Assembly: GCA_017552715.1 (NCBI GenBank)
Contig: JAFZOW010000031.1
Coordinates: forward strand, 1-50,142
DNA from: Lachnospiraceae bacterium
GTDB lineage: Bacteria; Bacillota; Clostridia; Lachnospirales; Lachnospiraceae
Direction of reading: 5' to 3'
DNA length: 50,142 nt
Shown here one piece after another: positions 1 through 7,884 of this stretch. Made by a program: the position numbers and the translations under genes. How positions within the stretch are numbered: position 1 is the first letter of the stretch; every line of letters begins with the position of its first letter. The notes beneath the pieces were generated by a model. That model was not told the origin of the DNA. It made no database searches and worked only from the letters and a program-made list of their open reading frames with translations.

Positions 1-1
1 A

Positions 2-3000
2 TACCAGTCCCGTATGGGAGATTTCCTGCTGGCCAACCGGCAGTATCTTACGGAAGTCAATCTGAAGGTGCTGGGTTCATCGACGCCTGAGCGCCTGCCC
101 ATGAACACCTTCCAGGGCTGCCTGAGGCTTAAGGATGTGGTCCTGGACAGAGCCCAGAACCAGCTTAAGCTGGATGCCAATCTGTTCCGCAGCTCCACCG
201 TTAACGAGCTTACAGTGAACGGGCCGGAGTATGCCACGGCCAATACCGGGCGGCAGGACGGTGCGGGACGTTATTATGCCCGTCCCCGTATGAGCAGCTG
301 GGCCTGTTTTTCCGCTGTAGCCGACTATGTACCCTATTGCTATCCCGAAAACCACTTTGAGGTGGGTTATCCCATCCAGGACGATTCTTTTCTATTTGAC
401 CTTTCAGTGGAAGGCAGTGATACGGCATCGATCCGGAGCTGCACCTACATGGGGAATGTCGATGCGGCAGGCCTTTTCGGTACAACGAAGGATAAGCCCT
501 TCTCCATACCCGATGTTGTTGCGGGCTATAAGGTGAATGCCCTGCAGGACGGCTGCCTGGACAGTGTCCGTGATCACATCGTATATCTGCAGATCCCGGA
601 TGATACGTTAACTACCCTGAATAACAGGGTGTTTTCGGAAGCCGATGAGCTTAAGGGAGTGGATATCGGTAACAGCGTTACTTCCATCGGGGAAGGCTGT
701 TTCATGAAATGCGGCAAGCTGGAAGAGGTGACCATAGGGGAAGGCATCCGTGAGATCGGCACAAACTGCTTTGCCGACTGCCCGAAGCTCAAGCATGTAT
801 TCTGGGATGTACCTGCAACTCCGGGCAGCGTGATGATAGCCGGCAATGCTTTTAAGACCATACCCAGCGGCACTCCGGCAAGTCAGGTCAATGCCCTTTA
901 TTTCCACGGTTATGCGGAGGATGCATCCTACGGGCCCCTGGCTTATGCCATGAGCGGTGTGACCATAGACGAAAAGGGGACGGGGATCTGCTACATGTCT
1001 CCCGTGAACGTCAATGTGAACGGCTTTTCCACGCCCGTGGAAGAATCCGCGATCCAGACCTACAGCATGATCATGGATAAGAAGACCAACAAGATCACCC
1101 TGATCGATTATCCTCATTTTGGCGATCTGCCTGCAGGCATACAGCAGAAATTCTTAAACGGCCAGAGCCTGACGGATCCGGAGCGCAGCCTGATACTTGA
1201 GAGCACCATCATACAGGTGCCTGCGGCGGTGCAGTCCATCGACGTGGACAGCTTCTTAAACAATAATATCAATAATCTGAACTGGAGCTACCTCAGTGCG
1301 GAAAAACAGGAGCGCTACGGGAAGAGAACGGCGGATGCCGCTGCAGAGGATGTCGTGGGCGGGCTCTTCTCTGCTGTGACCAACGAGACCGCCGCCATAC
1401 AGGCGGGAGCCGGACAGAAACTGGGCTGTGAACTGGCAGGGGATGAGAGCTTTTCCGAAGCTTCTCCCGACCATGCCGAACGCGGTAATGACTGGATCAC
1501 GAACGTTACCCTGCCCCGGGTGGAGTTCATCCCCGAGGGCGCCTTCGACAGTTGCGAACGCCTTCAGAAAGTAAACATAGGTGAGAAGTGCTCTAAAGTA
1601 GGCACCCTGGCCTTCCGTGACTGTAATGAGCTGAAGACCATCGAGACGTCCTATACAACGGCTAATCCCTACTTTGAGTTCAACAATTACATCCTTTATG
1701 AGAAGCTGTCTGCCGACGGCAAGGAGATCAACTGCTGCCTTCCTTACCGCGGCAGGGAGATGGGGCCCGAGACCAGTATCGCTTCGGATGTGGACGGCGA
1801 TATCCTTAACCAGGTAGTATCCATCCATGAATCTGCTTTTGCAGGCTGCGTGAGGATACGCAGCGTGGATCTGGAAGAAACAGCTCTTACCCGTGTTGGA
1901 GCCGGCTGCTTCGACGGCTGCGAAAAGTTAAATACCGTCAAGCTGCCGGAAAGTGTTACTAAAATAGGCGACAGGGCATTTACCGGCTGCGCGGACGGCC
2001 TGATGGTGAACATCCCCAACATGATGACCTATATCACCAAGGATGCCTTTGATCCTCCCAGCAGCGGGAACGTGGTCTATATCCGCACACCGAAGGATTC
2101 CACGGCTTACAATATCACCAACATAGTGGTGCAGGATAACCGCAACATCAACTGGGTGGACATGGTAGCCTATATGGTGAGGTTCTTCAATGACGACCGT
2201 GTGACCCAGATTGGGGAGACCCAGCTCATTGAAACACCTGGGAGCAACGCCCGCATTCCCGATACCGCTGATCTTGTATCCACCCGTAATCCCGATGCGG
2301 CTTTCGATCATTGGGAGTGGGTAAATCCGGCCACCGGCGAGATCGTTACAGGGCAGAAGACGGTTGAAAACGTAAATGAGGACAGGGATATCTTCGCTGT
2401 TTATGATTCCGTGACCCATACCGTAACATTTAATAATGACGACGGTTCCCTGATCGCCATCCGTATCGTGAACCATGGAGAATATGTGGTGCCGCCCAGC
2501 GAGCGTAACCTGACCACCAAGCTGCATCCCGGGGAGGAGGATCAGTATGAATTCAGCCGCTGGCTGGTGACCATAAACGGCGTCGATTCCAACTTCGATC
2601 CCTACAGTGATCCGGTGACTGTGGACGTAGTGTGCACGGCCTGCTTTGTGAAGAACGGCGGATCGATCCTGGCTCCGGAAGAGGATGAACTCAGGATCTA
2701 TTTCGTTTCCAGCGGCACCCAGAGCCTGGAGACCGAATATACCGGAGATGCTATCAAACCTTCGGTGGCGGTGATGTGCAAGAATACCCTGCTTACCCAG
2801 GGCGTGGATTATACCGTAAAGTACAGCAATAATGTAAATGTGAGCCAGAGCGGCAAGCCTGCCCTTGCGATCATCAACGGGAAGGGGAATTTCAGCGGCA
2901 GTTACAAAATGGAATTCCGTATCACCCCGAAGAAGCTTTCCGATATCAACGGTAATCCCGCCGCCGGTATACAGATCGCAGGCATGAGCCTTAAGGAAGG

Positions 3001-4261
3001 GGCAAAGCCCAAGCCGAAGCTTGTATATAACGGAAAGAACATCGCAGGCAAACAGTACAGTTTCTTCTGGAACCCCGCAGATGATACCGTGAGCTTCTCG
3101 GCCAAGAGCGGAGGAAACTTCAGCGGTACCATTGCGCCGCAGCCCATAAGCCGTATCAAAGAGGCGGATTACAGGATACGCGGTATCAAGGTAAGCCTGA
3201 GTGTAAGTGAGAAGATCTATAACGGAAGAAGCCAGACCTTGGGAGCCGATGAACTGCTGGTCACGGATGCCTCCGGTTTGATCCCTCTGGTGAAGAACAG
3301 GGATTATTTCGTGAACTATATCGGAGATACCGTAAATGCAGGTACCGTAAAAGTGCGTGTCTGCGGTATGGGGGATTACCACGGTGATATCACCAAGAGC
3401 TACCGCATCAAGAGTGCGGGGAAAGCTGCGGTATCGGTCAATCTGATCCCCGAAAAGAGCGGGAGCGTAAGCTATACCTACCGCAAGAGCGGAGTGCGTC
3501 CGGCGGTGAAGGTCACCGTGCAGACAGACGGATATACCCGGACCCTGCGGGAAGGCGTGGATTATAAACTCAGCTACAGCGGAAACAAGAGAGCCGGCAA
3601 AAAGGGCTGCTGTAAGCTTAAGTTTATCGGGAACTACAAGGGCGTAAAGACGATCAAGAAGGAATTTGAGATCCTTCAGGCGGATCTTAAGGATGCAACG
3701 GTCATAGTCGGGGATATGAAATACACGACACCCGGGAAGTACCGTTCCAAGGCCGTTGTGCTCCTGAACAACGAACTGGTGGCGGCAAATGAGTACAAGG
3801 TTATCTATCTGGATGAAAACGGAAGTGAACTGAACGGGAAAATGAGGCTCACCGCCGATAAGACCATCAGTGTAAACGTACTGGCCAAAAACAAAAACTA
3901 TACGGGCATCAGTACTACCGTAACATATAAGATCAGCCCGGGGATGACGCTGCAGGATATCTCCAAGGCAAAACTGTCCCTTACGTCCCGGGGCGGGAAA
4001 ACCGTAAAGTCGGTGGGCTATACCGGCGATTATGTACGCTTTGATCCCGAAAACCCCGCGAGACAGGCGGATCTGGTGATGAACATCGGAAGGTATTACA
4101 AGTACAACGGCAGGGATATATACAGTAACTTTGAAGTGATCTACGTGGATAACGTAAACTGCGGTACGGCAACGGTGATCCTTGTTCCCAGGGATGACAG
4201 CATTCACAGTGGTATCTGTGTAGGTAAATTCAAGATCAGGAAAAACAAAATGAAGAAATAA
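2..4261 (+). CDS. BspA-like leucine-rich repeat surface protein, 5' end cut by window
   Basis: The reading frame is open to the left edge, so the N-terminus and any signal peptide lie outside; the first internal ATG is at 14, and residue numbers count from it. Visible order: BspA/LRR_5-type leucine-rich repeats around residues 190-300 and 490-720 (recurrent motifs such as SVTSIGEGCF and VTKIGDRAFTGC), two InlB-B/Listeria-Bacteroides-type beta repeats around 745-925 (VRFFNDD and VTFNNDDG starts), then four to five C-terminal beta modules of about 80-90 residues marked by YTG/YNG, GVDYTVKYSNN and GNF/GNYKG motifs. The C-terminus is basic and has no LPXTG or hydrophobic anchor. The family is extracellular and often adhesive; the ligand is unknown. 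The same C-terminal modules recur in the protease at 12618-16871, which suggests a shared display module (inference). Confidence 0.85.
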   Translation, partial: YQSRMGDFLLANRQYLTEVNLKVLGSSTPERLPMNTFQGCLRLKDVVLDRAQNQLKLDANLFRSSTVNELTVNGPEYATANTGRQDGAGRYYARPRMSSWACFSAVADYVPYCYPENHFEVGYPIQDDSFLFDLSVEGSDTASIRSCTYMGNVDAAGLFGTTKDKPFSIPDVVAGYKVNALQDGCLDSVRDHIVYLQIPDDTLTTLNNRVFSEADELKGVDIGNSVTSIGEGCFMKCGKLEEVTIGEGIREIGTNCFADCPKLKHVFWDVPATPGSVMIAGNAFKTIPSGTPASQVNALYFHGYAEDASYGPLAYAMSGVTIDEKGTGICYMSPVNVNVNGFSTPVEESAIQTYSMIMDKKTNKITLIDYPHFGDLPAGIQQKFLNGQSLTDPERSLILESTIIQVPAAVQSIDVDSFLNNNINNLNWSYLSAEKQERYGKRTADAAAEDVVGGLFSAVTNETAAIQAGAGQKLGCELAGDESFSEASPDHAERGNDWITNVTLPRVEFIPEGAFDSCERLQKVNIGEKCSKVGTLAFRDCNELKTIETSYTTANPYFEFNNYILYEKLSADGKEINCCLPYRGREMGPETSIASDVDGDILNQVVSIHESAFAGCVRIRSVDLEETALTRVGAGCFDGCEKLNTVKLPESVTKIGDRAFTGCADGLMVNIPNMMTYITKDAFDPPSSGNVVYIRTPKDSTAYNITNIVVQDNRNINWVDMVAYMVRFFNDDRVTQIGETQLIETPGSNARIPDTADLVSTRNPDAAFDHWEWVNPATGEIVTGQKTVENVNEDRDIFAVYDSVTHTVTFNNDDGSLIAIRIVNHGEYVVPPSERNLTTKLHPGEEDQYEFSRWLVTINGVDSNFDPYSDPVTVDVVCTACFVKNGGSILAPEEDELRIYFVSSGTQSLETEYTGDAIKPSVAVMCKNTLLTQGVDYTVKYSNNVNVSQSGKPALAIINGKGNFSGSYKMEFRITPKKLSDINGNPAAGIQIAGMSLKEGAKPKPKLVYNGKNIAGKQYSFFWNPADDTVSFSAKSGGNFSGTIAPQPISRIKEADYRIRGIKVSLSVSEKIYNGRSQTLGADELLVTDASGLIPLVKNRDYFVNYIGDTVNAGTVKVRVCGMGDYHGDITKSYRIKSAGKAAVSVNLIPEKSGSVSYTYRKSGVRPAVKVTVQTDGYTRTLREGVDYKLSYSGNKRAGKKGCCKLKFIGNYKGVKTIKKEFEILQADLKDATVIVGDMKYTTPGKYRSKAVVLLNNELVAANEYKVIYLDENGSELNGKMRLTADKTISVNVLAKNKNYTGISTTVTYKISPGMTLQDISKAKLSLTSRGGKTVKSVGYTGDYVRFDPENPARQADLVMNIGRYYKYNGRDIYSNFEVIYVDNVNCGTATVILVPRDDSIHSGICVGKFKIRKNKMKK

Positions 4262-4269
4262 GGAGTTGT

Positions 4270-4890
4270 ATGAGGAAAAAAGTACGGCTGGTATACAATG
4301 TGATCATGTTTGCCTTCGTGCTGTATGCGTGGCTTCGGATGTTCTTTGACCGGGAGGAGAGCCGTCTTTCTTCCAGGGGTTTTACGAATCTGAAGTACTT
4401 TACTACCTTGTCCAACATTTTTGCGGGAGCCGTGGCGCTGGCTCTGATCATCATCGTGCTGCGAAAGAAGGATACTGCCGCATTGTGCCGCTGGAAATAT
4501 GTATCGGCCTGTGCGGTGGGCCTGACCTTCCTGGTGGTCCTTGGTTTTCTGGGTCCGCTTTACGGCTTTGGGACGATGTATGTGCGTTCCAATTTCTTCT
4601 TCCATCTGACCGTCCCCCTGATGGCCATGGCGGAGTTTATCATCTTTAATGAGCGTAAAATGAGCGCGAAGGAGAATCTCCTGGTGATCATCCCGCCGCT
4701 CCTGTACGGAACGGTATATATCATCAATACGCTGCTGCGGGGTGTGAAGGGGAATGATATCTATGGCTTCCTGAACTGGGGCTATCCCGTGGGAATACTG
4801 ATCTTTGCGGTGATCGGACTGGTGACCTGGCTGTTGGGGCTTTTACTACGGCTTTTGGGGAGACATAAAAATACGGCGGCGGAGCTATAA
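4270..4890 (+). CDS. Pr6Pr-type six-helix integral membrane protein
   Basis: The 206-residue protein has about six hydrophobic segments (roughly residues 8-25, 45-65, 78-98, 105-125, 135-155 and 170-195) with few charges between them. Its layout resembles the Pr6Pr / FAR-17a-like family of bacterial membrane proteins, whose function is not established. A Shine-Dalgarno AAGGAG overlaps the stop region of the preceding surface protein, and the start lies 8 bases after that stop, so the two genes are probably cotranscribed. No catalytic motif is recognised. The family name rests on overall pattern only. Confidence 0.65.
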   Translation: MRKKVRLVYNVIMFAFVLYAWLRMFFDREESRLSSRGFTNLKYFTTLSNIFAGAVALALIIIVLRKKDTAALCRWKYVSACAVGLTFLVVLGFLGPLYGFGTMYVRSNFFFHLTVPLMAMAEFIIFNERKMSAKENLLVIIPPLLYGTVYIINTLLRGVKGNDIYGFLNWGYPVGILIFAVIGLVTWLLGLLLRLLGRHKNTAAEL

Positions 4891-4916
4891 GCCTGCGCTG
4901 AGTACTGAGGTGGACC

Positions 4917-5300
4917 ATGAAACATGAAAAGGGCTGGAATCCCTTTATGGAATACAACGGGATCGAGATCGTATCGGAGTCGGAGGAGAGGACGGTACTT
5001 AAGGCACAGCTTAATGAAAACTCCTTAAATCCTTACGGCATGATACACGGCGGGCTTATGTATACCATGATCGACTGCGCGGCGGGGATCACCGCCCGGG
5101 CGGACGGACAGCTTTACGTGACCCAGAATACCTATGTGAATTACCTTTCCAATGTGAAGGGAGAGAAGGAGATCTTTGCGGAGGCAAAGCCGGTGCGGCG
5201 GGGCTCTACCGTGGTCGTACTGCATGTGACGGTAAGTACGGCAGACGGAAAGCTGCTGGCCGACGGTATGGTAGACATGTTCCATATACAGGAACGATGA
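4917..5300 (+). CDS. PaaI/YdiI-family hotdog-fold acyl-CoA thioesterase
   Basis: The 127-residue length fits a single hotdog domain. The motif NPYGMIHGGLMYTMIDCAAG (around residues 38-57) matches the PaaI-type active-site helix with its HGG turn. The strand pattern that follows (YVTQNTYVNYL, then EIFAEAKPVRRGST, then VVVLHVTVS) is typical of the fold. The family hydrolyses acyl-CoA thioesters, often aromatic or medium-chain; the substrate here cannot be read from sequence. The start follows a GAGGTGG ribosome site. It lies between a membrane protein and a DUF2804 gene on the same strand with short gaps, consistent with a small operon. Confidence 0.8.
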   Translation: MKHEKGWNPFMEYNGIEIVSESEERTVLKAQLNENSLNPYGMIHGGLMYTMIDCAAGITARADGQLYVTQNTYVNYLSNVKGEKEIFAEAKPVRRGSTVVVLHVTVSTADGKLLADGMVDMFHIQER

Positions 5301-5312
5301 GGGGGAAGGCGG

Positions 5313-6338
5313 ATGAGCAGAAACCATGAAGTGACGAAGGCCCAGGCGCTGCTGGATAAGTCGGGAGAGCTGACGGAGCCCGGCTGGGCCAGGCAGCAGC
5401 TATGGCGTTACGAAAGGAAAGCCATAAAGGCACCGAAGTGGCGGATCAAGGAATGGGATTACTATCTGGTGATGGGGCAGGGCTTTGCCCTGGCCCTCAC
5501 GATCTCGGATGACGGTTATATCGGCCTGCAGTCGGCTTCCTTCCTGCTTTTCGGGGAGAACTGCAGGGAACATACGGAGACGGTATTGAATGCCCTGCCC
5601 CTGGGAAAATTCAAGCTGCCGGAGAATTCCTCCGCCGGCGTTACGAAATACGCGGATAAGCGCCTGAAGATGAAGTTTGAAGTGCTGGAAGGCGAAAGGC
5701 GCCTGCGCTGTATCTTCCGGAACTTCTCCGACGGGAAGCCGTTGAAATGCGACATCCTGCTGCAGCAGCCCGAGATGGACAGCATGGTCATCGCCACACC
5801 CTGGGATCAGAAGCATGCCTTTTATTACAACCAGAAGATCAATACCATGCGGGCTTCCGGTACCGTTGAGTTTGAGGGAAAACGCTACGAATTCGATCCC
5901 ATCACCGATTTCGGGACCCTGGACTGGGGAAGGGGGGTATGGACTTACGATAATACCTGGTACTGGGGCTCGGGAAATAAGGATATCGACGGCCACAGCT
6001 TCGGCTTCAATATAGGCTACGGCTTCGGCAATACCTCGGCGGCCACGGAGAATGTGCTCTTCTATGACGGGAAGGTACACAAGCTGGATGATATCGAGTT
6101 CCACATCCCGGAGGATTCCTATATGAAGCCCTGGAGATTCACTTCCTCGGACGGACGTTTTGAGACGGAGTTCACACCGGTGCTGGACCGAGCAGCCTGC
6201 CTGGATTACAAAGTGATCGTATCCGACCAGCATCAGGTCTTCGGGAAGATGAACGGGAAGGCGGTGCTGGATGACGGGACCGCGATAGAGATAAAAGACA
6301 TGATGTGTTTTGCCGAGAAGGTGCACAACCGTTACTGA
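5313..6338 (+). CDS. DUF2804 domain-containing protein
   Basis: The 341-residue soluble protein matches my recollection of the DUF2804 family: an N-terminal phrase on a Leu-Trp-Arg-Tyr core (QQLWRYERKAIKAPKWRIKE), a beta-rich body with many Trp and Tyr residues, and a conserved DFGTLDWGRGVWTYDNTWYW block around residues 197-216. No signal peptide or membrane segment is present. The biochemical role of the family is unknown; the fold is thought to be beta-barrel/lipocalin-like, which I infer from the motif layout only. It starts 12 bases after the thioesterase stop behind a GGGGGAAGG ribosome site, so the two may share a transcript. Confidence 0.7.
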   Translation: MSRNHEVTKAQALLDKSGELTEPGWARQQLWRYERKAIKAPKWRIKEWDYYLVMGQGFALALTISDDGYIGLQSASFLLFGENCREHTETVLNALPLGKFKLPENSSAGVTKYADKRLKMKFEVLEGERRLRCIFRNFSDGKPLKCDILLQQPEMDSMVIATPWDQKHAFYYNQKINTMRASGTVEFEGKRYEFDPITDFGTLDWGRGVWTYDNTWYWGSGNKDIDGHSFGFNIGYGFGNTSAATENVLFYDGKVHKLDDIEFHIPEDSYMKPWRFTSSDGRFETEFTPVLDRAACLDYKVIVSDQHQVFGKMNGKAVLDDGTAIEIKDMMCFAEKVHNRY

Positions 6339-6345
6339 AGCCGCA

Positions 6346-6374
6346 TTGTCACGGCGGGGCGGCTGTGGTATAAT
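6346..6374 (+). promoter_or_regulatory. Sigma-A type promoter with extended -10
   Basis: TTGTCA at 6346-6351 and TATAAT at 6369-6374 are separated by exactly 17 bases, and TGG directly before the -10 makes it an extended -10. The start point would fall near 6381, giving a leader of about 40 bases before the PNPOx-like gene at 6421. Confidence 0.85.
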
Positions 6375-6420
6375 CGCAGTGTTGGAATCCAATGCAGCAG
6401 GGCTGCGGAAAGGACGGGAT

Positions 6421-6813
6421 ATGGAAAGAGTAGCGAAATTTCTGAAAGAAGCGGAAACCTATTATCTTGCGACCGTGGATGGGGACCAGCCACGGGTTAG
6501 GCCCTTCGGGACCATCAATATCTTTGAAGGAAAGCTGTATATCCAGACCGGTAAGAGCAAGGATGTATCCAAACAGATCCATGCCAATCCCAAGGCGGAG
6601 ATCTGTGCCTTCAAGAACGGGGAGTGGCTGCGTGTGGCCTGCGAACTGATCGAGGATGACCGCAGGGAAGCCAGGGTATCCATGCTGGAGGCTTATCCTT
6701 CCCTTCAGGGCATGTATTCGGCAGATGACGGCAACACCGAGGTGCTGTATCTCAAAAATGCAAAGGCTACCTTCAGTTCCTTTACGGGAGCGCCCGAGGT
6801 AGTTGAGTTCTGA
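6421..6813 (+). CDS. Pyridoxamine 5'-phosphate oxidase-like flavin-binding protein
   Basis: The 130-residue protein starts MERVAKFLKEAETYYLATVD and continues with PRVRPFGTINIFEGKLYIQT, the split-barrel pattern of small PNPOx-like FMN-binding proteins. These bind FMN or F420-like cofactors; many are of unknown substrate. An in-frame opening extends upstream to 6310, but it overlaps the previous gene, and a consensus promoter at 6346-6374 sits inside it, so ATG 6421 is chosen; GGAAAGGA precedes it. The gene is followed with almost no gap by the pseudouridine synthase gene, which probably shares the transcript. Confidence 0.8.
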   Translation: MERVAKFLKEAETYYLATVDGDQPRVRPFGTINIFEGKLYIQTGKSKDVSKQIHANPKAEICAFKNGEWLRVACELIEDDRREARVSMLEAYPSLQGMYSADDGNTEVLYLKNAKATFSSFTGAPEVVEF

Positions 6814-6823
6814 TCCACGGATC

Positions 6824-7768
6824 ATGCAGGAAATAAGTATAGATGAAAAGGATGCCGGACAGCGTCTGGACAAGTACCTGAAAAAGTACCTGCCCGGCGC
6901 TGCGTCCGGTTTTCTTTATAAGATGCTCCGGAAGAAGAACATCACCCTGAACGGAAAGAAGGCGGAGGGGAAAGAGCTGCTTGCAGCCGGCGACCGTATC
7001 CAAAGCTTCTTTTCGGAGGAGACTTATGCCAAGCTTAAAGGAGCTTTGACGGAGAATACGGCTGAAAAGCGGGGGAGGGAAGCCTTTGAGAAGCTCCCGG
7101 CCCTTCCCGTGGTCTATGAGGATGAGGACCTGCTCTTTCTCAATAAGCCGGCGGGGCTGCATAGCCAGTCGGATGAGAGCGGGGCTTATTCCGCAAATGA
7201 CTGGCTTTACGCTTACTGCCTGTCCAAGGGTGAACTTAAGGAGGCCTACCGCCCTTCGGTCTGCAACCGCCTGGACAGGAATACCTCGGGGCTGCTGCTC
7301 TGCGCCAAGACATATGCCGGAAGCCGTTTCCTTTCGGATATGATACAGGGACACGAGCTTAGGAAGATCTACCATGCCCTGGCAGAGGGAGAGTTGAAAG
7401 GAGAAGGTGTGCTCCGGGGGCTGTGGAAGAAGGACCCCGTGAAAAATCGGGTGACTATAAAGGATGCCGGGGCAGATGGTTTACATAAGAATATTACGGA
7501 AACCGATGGGGTTTATGTGGAGACCCGTTACCGTGTGTTGTCCTTCGAAGAAGGCTATTCACTTCTGGAAGTGGAGCTGGTCACCGGACGATCCCATCAG
7601 ATCCGTGCCCATCTGGCCTCCATAGGACATCCTCTGGCAGGTGATATCAAGTACGGCGGTCATCCTTATAAAGGACGGAAGGTGCAGCAGCTCCGTGCCG
7701 TCCGTGTGGTCTTCCCGCAGATCGAAGGACGATTTGCCTATCTGTCCGGTAAGGAGATAGGGATCTGA
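6824..7768 (+). CDS. RluA-family 23S rRNA-type pseudouridine synthase
   Basis: This enzyme class converts specific uridines in rRNA or tRNA to pseudouridine. An N-terminal S4 RNA-binding domain occupies about residues 5-60 (DAGQRLDKYLKKYLPGA), followed by the catalytic domain. The signature RLDRNTSGLLL places the catalytic aspartate at residue 151 counted from ATG 6824, and VTGRSHQIRAHL is the second conserved motif. The frame is also open to a TTG at 6803, which would overlap the upstream gene; ATG 6824 gives the usual family N-terminus, though neither start has a strong ribosome site, so translation may be coupled to the upstream gene. The target uridine is not predictable. Confidence 0.88.
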   Translation: MQEISIDEKDAGQRLDKYLKKYLPGAASGFLYKMLRKKNITLNGKKAEGKELLAAGDRIQSFFSEETYAKLKGALTENTAEKRGREAFEKLPALPVVYEDEDLLFLNKPAGLHSQSDESGAYSANDWLYAYCLSKGELKEAYRPSVCNRLDRNTSGLLLCAKTYAGSRFLSDMIQGHELRKIYHALAEGELKGEGVLRGLWKKDPVKNRVTIKDAGADGLHKNITETDGVYVETRYRVLSFEEGYSLLEVELVTGRSHQIRAHLASIGHPLAGDIKYGGHPYKGRKVQQLRAVRVVFPQIEGRFAYLSGKEIGI

Positions 7769-7811
7769 AGTTTAAAAGCGGCAGCGGGAGGGTCTCTCCA
7801 AGCTGTTATCC

Positions 7812-7840
7812 TTGCAAAAAAGCCTGTTTTCCCTTATAAT
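7812..7840 (+). promoter_or_regulatory. Sigma-A type promoter for the protease pair
   Basis: TTGCAA (7812-7817) and TATAAT (7835-7840) with a 17-base spacer. The start point would be near 7847, leaving a leader of about 38 bases that contains GGAGGT at 7871-7876 ahead of the first protease. Confidence 0.85.
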
Positions 7841-7884
7841 ATTTCTGTATTTTACCCATTTTGCAGTGATGGAGGTATATGCTC

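Noticed and set aside
1928-4207. Very long open frame on the minus strand opposite the LRR protein (also large ones opposite alaS and the 12S-type gene).
   Set aside because: It is a shadow of a GC-leaning coding strand: no ribosome site, no recognisable motif, and composition like a mirrored coding frame. The plus-strand proteins have clear domains.
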